Origin: Microbacterium indicum DSM 19969
GTDB taxonomy: Bacteria > Actinomycetota > Actinomycetes > Actinomycetales > Microbacteriaceae
Length of the DNA: 64,000 bases
Assembly (NCBI RefSeq): GCF_000422385.1
Contig: NZ_AULR01000002.1
Location: 310,001 to 374,000, forward strand
Direction of reading: 5' to 3'
Below are positions 58,352-64,000 of the stretch, in pieces. A program made the position numbers and the translations under genes. The stretch's first letter is position 1, and the number at the start of each line of letters is the position of its first letter. The notes beneath the pieces were generated by a model. That model searched no databases, was not told the origin of the DNA, and saw only the letters and a list, made by a program, of their open reading frames with translations.

Positions 58352-61300
58352 GCCGCACGCTCCGCGGCGTACTCCTGCAGGCTCGTGACGGCGAACTCGT
58401 CGGTCTGCGTGTCGAGCGCGCTGACCGCCGCGCCGAACACCGAGATCGTCGTGAAGAGCGCCTTGTCGGCCCCGACGGCCGCGGCGCGGATCTCGTAGCC
58501 GTCGGCGCGCGCCGACATGCCGCTCGGGGTGTTCACGACGATGTCGACCTCGCCCCGGGCGATCATGTTCACGATGTTGTCGTCGCCCGTCTCGCGGGTC
58601 TCGCCGAACTTGTTGACGACCTCGACCGAGACGCCGTTGCGGATGAGCACCTCGGCGGTGCCCTCGGTCGCGAGGAGGCGGAAGCCGAGTTGCTGCATGC
58701 GGTGGGCGGGCAGGATCACGTCGCGCTTGTCGCTGTCGGCGACCGAGATGAAGACGGTCCCCGACGCGGGGATGCCGCCGTAGGCAGCCGCCTGGCTCTT
58801 GGCGAACGCCGTCGGGAAGTCGACGTCGATGCCCATGACCTCGCCCGTCGACCGCATCTCGGGGCCCAGGACCGAGTCGATGATCTGGCCGTCGGCCGTG
58901 CGGAAGCGCTTGAACGGCAGGACCGCCTCCTTGACCGCGACGGGCGCGTCGAGCGGGACGCGGGATCCGTCGTGCTCGGGGAGCACCCCGGCCTCGCGCA
59001 GCTCGGCGATCGTCGACCCCGCGATCACGCGGCTCGCGGCCTTGGCGAGCTGGAAGCCGAGCGCCTTCGACACGAACGGGACCGTGCGGCTCGCGCGCGG
59101 GTTCGCCTCGATCACGTAGAGCACGCCTGCGCTGATCGCGTACTGCACGTTGAGCAGACCGCGGACGTCGACGCCCTCGGCGATCGCGCGCGTCGCGGCG
59201 ACGACGGCGTCGATCTCGGCGCGGCCGAGCGAGCGCGGCGGGAGCGAGCACGACGAGTCGCCCGAGTGGATGCCCGCCTCCTCGAGGTGCTCCATGATGC
59301 CGCCGACGTACAGCTCGGTGCCGTCATAGAGCGCGTCGACGTCGATCTCCACGGCGTCGTCGAGGAAGCGGTCGACGAGGAGCGGCGCGTCGTCTCCGAT
59401 GAGGTCGGCGGCGCCGATTCGGACGAAGTAATCGCGCAGCGAGGCCGTGTCGTAGACGATCTCCATGCCGCGGCCGCCGAGCACGAAGCTCGGGCGGACG
59501 AGCACGGGGTAGCCGATCTCCTCGGCGATCGCGATCGCCTCGGGCTCGCTCGTCGCGGTGCCGTTGCGCGGGGCGAGGAGTCCGCCGCGGTCGAGGATCT
59601 CGCCGAAGAGCTTGCGGTCCTCGGCCAGGTCGATCGCGCCGGGGCTCGTGCCGAGGACCCGGTATCCCGCGTCCTCGATCCCGTGCGCGAGCGAGAGGGG
59701 CGTCTGGCCGCCGAGCTGGCAGATGACACCGAAGATCTCGCCCGACTCGCTCTCGGCGTGGAGGACCTCGAGGACGTCCTCGAGCGTCAGCGGCTCGAAG
59801 TAGAGGCGGTCGGAGGTGTCGTAGTCGGTCGAGACCGTCTCCGGGTTGCAGTTGACCATGACGGTCTCGAACCCGGCGTCCGAGAGCGCGAACGACGCGT
59901 GCACGCACGAGTAGTCGAACTCGACGCCCTGGCCGATGCGGTTGGGGCCGGATCCGATGATCACGACCTTGCGGCGGTCGGACGGGGTGACCTCGGTCTC
60001 GGCGTCGTACGACGAGTAGTGGTACGGCGTCGTGGCCGGGAACTCGCCGGCGACCGAGTCGACCGTCTTGAAGACGGGGCGCAGGCCCGCGGCGTGGCGC
60101 GCCTCGCGGACCTCGTGCTCGGCGAGGCCGCGCAGCTGCGCGATCTGGGCGTCGCTGAAGCCGTGGTCCTTCGCGAGCCGGATCGCGCGTGCGTCGAGCT
60201 CGGGGGCGCCCGCGACCGCCTCGGCGACCTCGTTGATCAGGACGATCTGGTCGAGGAACCACGGGTCGATCTTCGTCGCTTCGAAGACCTGCTCGGGCGT
60301 CGCGCCGAGGCGCAGCGCCTGCTGCACGTCGACGATGCGCCCGTCGGTCGGGGTCGGGATCACCGCGAGCAGCTCCTCGACCGAACGCGTCTCCTCGCCC
60401 CAGTGGAACGAGGATCCGCGCTTCTCGACCGAACGCAGCGCCTTCTGGAGCGCCGTCGTGAAGTTGCGCCCGATCGCCATCGCCTCGCCGACCGACTTCA
60501 TGGTCGTCGTGAGGGTCGGGTCGGCGGCCGGGAACTTCTCGAAGGCGAAGCGGGGGACCTTGACGACGACGTAGTCGAGGGTCGGCTCGAACGAGGCCGG
60601 CGTGACCTTCGTGATGTCGTTCGGCACCTCGTCGAGGCGGTAGCCGAGCGCCAGCTTCGCGGCGAGCTTCGCGATCGGGAAGCCCGTGGCCTTCGAGGCG
60701 AGGGCCGACGACCGCGAGACGCGCGGGTTCATCTCGATGACGATGATGCGGCCGTCGTCGGGGTTGATCGCGAACTGGATGTTGCAGCCGCCCGTGTCGA
60801 CGCCGACGGCGCGGATGATGTCGATGCCGATGTCGCGGAGCTTCTGGTATTCGCGGTCGGTGAGCGTCAGCGAGGGCGCGACGGTGATCGAGTCGCCCGT
60901 GTGCACGCCGACGGGGTCGACGTTCTCGATCGAGCAGACGACGACCGTGTTGTCGGCCGAGTCGCGCATGAGCTCGAGCTCGTACTCCTTCCACCCGAGG
61001 ATCGACTCCTCGAGGAGGACCTCGGTCGTCGTCGACTCGCGGAGGCCCTGGCCGGCCATGCGGCGCAGCTCCTCCTCGTCGTGCGCGAAGCCGGATCCGA
61101 GCCCGCCCATCGTGAACGACGGGCGCACGACCATCGGGTAGCCGAGGTCGTCGGCGGCCGCGAGGACCTCGTCCATCGTGTGCGCGATGCGGCTGCGGGC
61201 CACCTCGGCGCCCGCCTCGATGACGAGCTCCTTGAAGATCTGGCGGTCCTCGCCCTTCTGGATCGCGTCGGGCTTCGCGCCGATGAGCTCGACGCCGTAC

Positions 61301-61629
61301 TTCTCGAGGATCCCGCGCTCGTGGAGCGCCATCGCGGCGTTGAGGGCCGTCTGTCCGCCGAGCGTCGGCAGGATCGCGTCGGGCTTCTCCTTCGCGATGA
61401 TCGTCTCGATGACCTCGGGCGTGATGGGCTCGATGTAGGTCGCGTCGGCGAAGTCGGGGTCGGTCATGATCGTGGCCGGGTTCGAGTTGATGAGGATGAC
61501 GCGCACGCCCTCCTCCCGCAGCACGCGGCAGGCCTGCGTGCCCGAGTAGTCGAACTCGACCGCCTGGCCGATGACGATGGGGCCGGATCCGATGACGAGA
61601 ACGGAGTCGATGTCGTCGCGCTTGGGCAT
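58348..61629 (-). CDS. carB: Carbamoyl-phosphate synthase, large subunit
   Basis: A 1093-residue enzyme making carbamoyl phosphate for pyrimidines and arginine. It contains two ATP-grasp synthetase halves ([20 protein letters not shown] and [20 protein letters not shown]), two ATP-binding stretches with [16 protein letters not shown] and [18 protein letters not shown], and a C-terminal MGS-like allosteric domain ([19 protein letters not shown]). The length is normal. The ATG overlaps the carA stop by one base (TAATG). Confidence 0.97.
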   Translation of the reverse strand: MPKRDDIDSVLVIGSGPIVIGQAVEFDYSGTQACRVLREEGVRVILINSNPATIMTDPDFADATYIEPITPEVIETIIAKEKPDAILPTLGGQTALNAAMALHERGILEKYGVELIGAKPDAIQKGEDRQIFKELVIEAGAEVARSRIAHTMDEVLAAADDLGYPMVVRPSFTMGGLGSGFAHDEEELRRMAGQGLRESTTTEVLLEESILGWKEYELELMRDSADNTVVVCSIENVDPVGVHTGDSITVAPSLTLTDREYQKLRDIGIDIIRAVGVDTGGCNIQFAINPDDGRIIVIEMNPRVSRSSALASKATGFPIAKLAAKLALGYRLDEVPNDITKVTPASFEPTLDYVVVKVPRFAFEKFPAADPTLTTTMKSVGEAMAIGRNFTTALQKALRSVEKRGSSFHWGEETRSVEELLAVIPTPTDGRIVDVQQALRLGATPEQVFEATKIDPWFLDQIVLINEVAEAVAGAPELDARAIRLAKDHGFSDAQIAQLRGLAEHEVREARHAAGLRPVFKTVDSVAGEFPATTPYHYSSYDAETEVTPSDRRKVVIIGSGPNRIGQGVEFDYSCVHASFALSDAGFETVMVNCNPETVSTDYDTSDRLYFEPLTLEDVLEVLHAESESGEIFGVICQLGGQTPLSLAHGIEDAGYRVLGTSPGAIDLAEDRKLFGEILDRGGLLAPRNGTATSEPEAIAIAEEIGYPVLVRPSFVLGGRGMEIVYDTASLRDYFVRIGAADLIGDDAPLLVDRFLDDAVEIDVDALYDGTELYVGGIMEHLEEAGIHSGDSSCSLPPRSLGRAEIDAVVAATRAIAEGVDVRGLLNVQYAISAGVLYVIEANPRASRTVPFVSKALGFQLAKAASRVIAGSTIAELREAGVLPEHDGSRVPLDAPVAVKEAVLPFKRFRTADGQIIDSVLGPEMRSTGEVMGIDVDFPTAFAKSQAAAYGGIPASGTVFISVADSDKRDVILPAHRMQQLGFRLLATEGTAEVLIRNGVSVEVVNKFGETRETGDDNIVNMIARGEVDIVVNTPSGMSARADGYEIRAAAVGADKALFTTISVFGAAVSALDTQTDEFAVTSLQEYAAERAA

Positions 61630-62801
61630 TACTTCGCGTCCTTCTTGCTGGCGACGTGCTCGCGGACCATGTCGGCGAAGCGGTCGAAGAGATAGTTGGA
61701 GTCGTGGGGCCCGCCGGCGGCCTCGGGGTGGTACTGCACGCTGAAGGCGGGGATGTCGAGGGCGCGCAGCCCCTCGACGACGTCGTCGTTGAGCCCGATG
61801 TGGCTCACCTCGACGCGGCCGAAGCCCTCGCTCGACTCGAAGACCTCGTCGAGCGGCGCCTGGACGGCGAAGCCGTGGTTCTGCGCCGTGATCTCGACGC
61901 GCCCCGTGAGCTTGTCGCGCACCGGCTGGTTGATGCCGCGGTGGCCGAACGGGAGCTTGTAGGTGTCGAGGCCGAGCGCGCGGCCGAAGAGCTGGTTGCC
62001 GAAGCAGATCCCGAAGAAGGGCAGCCCGTCGCGCAGAGCCCCGCGGAGGAGCTCGACGTGCGCGCTCGAGGCCGCGGGGTCGCCCGGGCCGTTCGAGTAG
62101 AAGAACGCCACGGGGTCGATCGCGCGGATGTCGTCGATCGTCGTCGTGTACGGCATGACGTGGACGTCGAAGCCGCGGTTCGCGAGGTTCTCGATCGTCG
62201 CCTGCTTGATGCCGAGGTCGATGACCGCGACGCGGCCGAGCCGCTCGTCGCCGCGCGCCGCCGTGACCTCGGTCTCGGAGACCGACACCTCGGCCGAGAG
62301 GTTCTGCCCCGTCATCTCGGGGGCCTCGCGCACGATCGCGAGCTGCTCCTCGGGGGTCTTCGCGGCGTCGGCGCCCGAGAAGACGCCGCCGCGCATGGAT
62401 CCCTCGGAGCGGATGCGCCGCGTGATCGCGCGCGTGTCGATCCCGCTGATGCCGACGATGCCGTCGCGCTCGAGCGCCGCGTCGAGCGACTCGTCGGCGC
62501 GCCAGTTCGAGACGACGCGGCTGGGGTCGCGGACGATGTACCCGGCGACCCAGATGCGGCGCGATTCGGGGTCCTCTCCGTTGACGCCGGTGTTGCCGAT
62601 GTGCGGCGCCGTCTGGAGGACGATCTGCCCGGCGTACGACGGGTCGGTCAGCGTCTCCTGGTATCCGGTCATACCCGTGGAGAACACGACCTCGCCGAGC
62701 GTCGTGCCGCGCGCGCCATAGGCGAAGCCCTCGTATCGGGCGCCGTCCTCGAGGACGAGGACGGCCGGATCCCGGTCGAGAAGCGAGCGGATGTCGGTCA
62801 T
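61629..62801 (-). CDS. carA: Carbamoyl-phosphate synthase, small subunit
   Basis: A 390-residue glutaminase subunit that delivers ammonia to CarB. The N-terminal domain has [18 protein letters not shown] and [19 protein letters not shown]. The class I glutaminase domain has the nucleophile Cys in [15 protein letters not shown], and the catalytic His and Glu in [15 protein letters not shown]. The ATG overlaps the stop of the PH-like gene (ATGA). Confidence 0.97.
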   Translation of the reverse strand: MTDIRSLLDRDPAVLVLEDGARYEGFAYGARGTTLGEVVFSTGMTGYQETLTDPSYAGQIVLQTAPHIGNTGVNGEDPESRRIWVAGYIVRDPSRVVSNWRADESLDAALERDGIVGISGIDTRAITRRIRSEGSMRGGVFSGADAAKTPEEQLAIVREAPEMTGQNLSAEVSVSETEVTAARGDERLGRVAVIDLGIKQATIENLANRGFDVHVMPYTTTIDDIRAIDPVAFFYSNGPGDPAASSAHVELLRGALRDGLPFFGICFGNQLFGRALGLDTYKLPFGHRGINQPVRDKLTGRVEITAQNHGFAVQAPLDEVFESSEGFGRVEVSHIGLNDDVVEGLRALDIPAFSVQYHPEAAGGPHDSNYLFDRFADMVREHVASKKDAK

Positions 62802-63304
62802 GCGGTGGCTCCTGTTGTCTGTGCGCCGGAGGGCATCAGGCCCTCGATCGCCTCGATGAGGCGCGCCGTTTCTTCGGTCTGCAGGCGCAGATAGGTGTCG
62901 AGATGGTGGGATCCGTCGGTCCAGGCGACGAGCACGAGCCCGTCGCGCTCGACGACGCGATCGATCGTCCAGGTGGCGTGGCCGACGCCCTCGAGCCTCG
63001 AGGCGGCGAGGACTACGGGCTGCTCGCCGGGGAGGCTCAGCCCGACGCCGCCCTCCGCGACCTGGATCGCGGCGCGCGAGCGGAATCCGAGGGGGCGGGC
63101 CACGATGCGGTCGAGCGGCTCGTCGCGGCGCGTCGTCGCGACGTAGAGGCCGTCGAAGCACGCGATCTCCGCCCCTGCCGGAACGCCGATCGGGACCGCG
63201 ATGCCCGCGTCGCGCCTCGATCGTCGCCGCCAGCCCCAGAGCATGAGGGCGATGCCGACGACGGCGATCGCGAGGACGATGACGAGCGCGAGCTCGCGGG
63301 TCAC
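62798..63304 (-). CDS. PH-like domain membrane protein of the pyr operon
   Basis: A 168-residue protein with one N-terminal transmembrane helix ([19 protein letters not shown]), followed by a basic patch and a soluble domain. It sits between pyrC and carA, as the homologous gene Rv1382 does in M. tuberculosis. The domain resembles the bacterial PH-like export-protein group ([22 protein letters not shown] strands). The function is unknown. The GTG start overlaps the pyrC stop (GTGA), and its own stop overlaps carA, so it is tightly embedded. Confidence 0.8.
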   Translation of the reverse strand: MTRELALVIVLAIAVVGIALMLWGWRRRSRRDAGIAVPIGVPAGAEIACFDGLYVATTRRDEPLDRIVARPLGFRSRAAIQVAEGGVGLSLPGEQPVVLAASRLEGVGHATWTIDRVVERDGLVLVAWTDGSHHLDTYLRLQTEETARLIEAIEGLMPSGAQTTGATA

Positions 63305-64000
63305 GAGGCCACCTCCTGGGGATCGGCGAGGCGACCGTCGACGAGGGTCTGTCTCCCGCGGTGGATCGTGTGCCGCACGCTGCCCGGGAGGGCCCGGCCG
63401 AGGTACGGCGAGTTGACGCTGCGGCCGCGCAGGTCGGCGGCCGTGAACTCCTCGCGCGCGGCGGGGTCGTAGAGCGTCAGCTCGGCGGGCGCGCCGGGCT
63501 CGATCGCGAGGCCGTGGCCCGCCAGGGATCCGATGCGGGCGGGCTCGGACGACATCACGCGGGCGACGTCGTCCCAGCCGAAGGGTCCGTCCTCGACCAT
63601 CGTCTCGTGCACGACCCGCAGGGCGCTCTCGAGGCCGACCATTCCGTTCGCGGCGGCGGCCCACTCGGCGCTCTTCGCCTCGGCGGGGTGGGGCGCGTGA
63701 TCGGTCGCGACGATGTCGATCGTGCCGTCGGCGAGGCCCTCGCGCACCGCGAGGACGTCCTCGGCCGTGCGCAGCGGCGGGTTGACCTTGTAGCGGGCGT
63801 CGTAGCCGCGCGCCGTCTCGTCGGTCAGGAGGAGGTGGTGGGGCGTGACCTCGGCCGTCACCGCGATCCCGCGCTTCTTGGCCCAGCGGATGAGGTCGAC
63901 CGACCCCGCCGTCGAGAGGTGGCAGACGTGCAGGCGCGATCCGACGTGCTCGGCGAGGAGCACGTCGCGCGCGATGATCGACTCCTCGGCGACGGCGGGC
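63301..64000 (-). CDS. pyrC: Dihydroorotase, C-terminal part
   Basis: The frame runs off the right edge of the window, so the N-terminal half, including the HxH metal motif, is missing. About 232 codons are seen: [19 protein letters not shown] (metal His), [39 protein letters not shown] (catalytic Asp and His) and the closing composite strand [19 protein letters not shown]. This is the class I PyrC that converts carbamoyl aspartate to dihydroorotate. The stop overlaps the PH-like gene. Confidence 0.95.
   Translation of the reverse strand, partial: PAVAEESIIARDVLLAEHVGSRLHVCHLSTAGSVDLIRWAKKRGIAVTAEVTPHHLLLTDETARGYDARYKVNPPLRTAEDVLAVREGLADGTIDIVATDHAPHPAEAKSAEWAAAANGMVGLESALRVVHETMVEDGPFGWDDVARVMSSEPARIGSLAGHGLAIEPGAPAELTLYDPAAREEFTAADLRGRSVNSPYLGRALPGSVRHTIHRGRQTLVDGRLADPQEVAS

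Overview
The window is high-GC DNA (about 70% by eye) from an actinobacterium, most likely a Microbacteriaceae such as Microbacterium. This rests on gene content and order: rnpB next to a polyphosphate glucokinase, RbpA, a PdtaR-type ANTAR regulator near polA, a helicase-degenerate PriA, a HGxxPAAW peptide and Trp-associated membrane protein before trpC, and an mIHF-guanylate kinase fusion. Genes are dense, many junctions are 1-8 nt overlaps (ATGA, GTGA, TAATG), and a dozen genes have a TANNNT -10 box only 6-8 nt before the start codon, which suggests leaderless mRNAs.

Layout. 0-5.5 kb: end of a zinc-ribbon protein, a family-A polymerase paralogue, RNase P RNA, ppgK, rbpA, a phosphodiesterase and an atypical SDR. 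5.6-9.5 kb: a NarL-type two-component pair, then a membrane acyltransferase and a DedA protein. 9.5-13.2 kb: an M20 peptidase, MFS and AEC transporter operon on the minus strand. 13.2-14.7 kb: a lower-GC segment with a tryptophanyl-tRNA synthetase behind a 12-codon leader peptide with three consecutive Trp codons and mutually exclusive hairpins, i.e. a ribosome-mediated attenuator. 14.7-21.7 kb: three GNATs, an ArsC-type reductase, HrpB, an MFS transporter and a HAD phosphatase. 21.66-22.3 kb: no clear gene, but three degenerate direct repeats of about 165 bp. 22.3-25.1 kb: dGTPase, a 26-residue amphipathic peptide gene with its own SD and terminator, and a secreted Rpf-like LysM protein. 25.1-30 kb: LLM oxidoreductase, SGNH hydrolase, MFS transporter under a 34-bp palindrome, and a DUF885 peptidase. 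30-35.4 kb: polA, thioesterase, PdtaR regulator, tRNA-Leu(CAA), pyruvate kinase.

35.6-64 kb is core metabolism, almost all on the minus strand. In transcription order it runs pyrC-(PH-like)-carA-carB-pyrF-gmk-rpoZ-metK-priA-fmt-rsmB-rpe-hisE-hisG-hisF-hisI-(Trp membrane protein)-(HGxxPAAW)-trpC-trpB-trpA-lgt-gltB-gltD-pyk. Only one plus-strand gene, a secreted protein, interrupts it. Two genes usual at these positions in Mycobacterium tuberculosis are absent here: trpE (between hisI and the Trp membrane protein) and coaBC (between rpoZ and metK).

The most interesting items are the trpS attenuator, the 26-residue peptide gene, the triple repeat, the 34-bp palindrome on the MFS start codon, the missing trpE and coaBC, and a window-wide excess of the hexamer GGATCC. 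No phage, insertion sequence or CRISPR array was seen.
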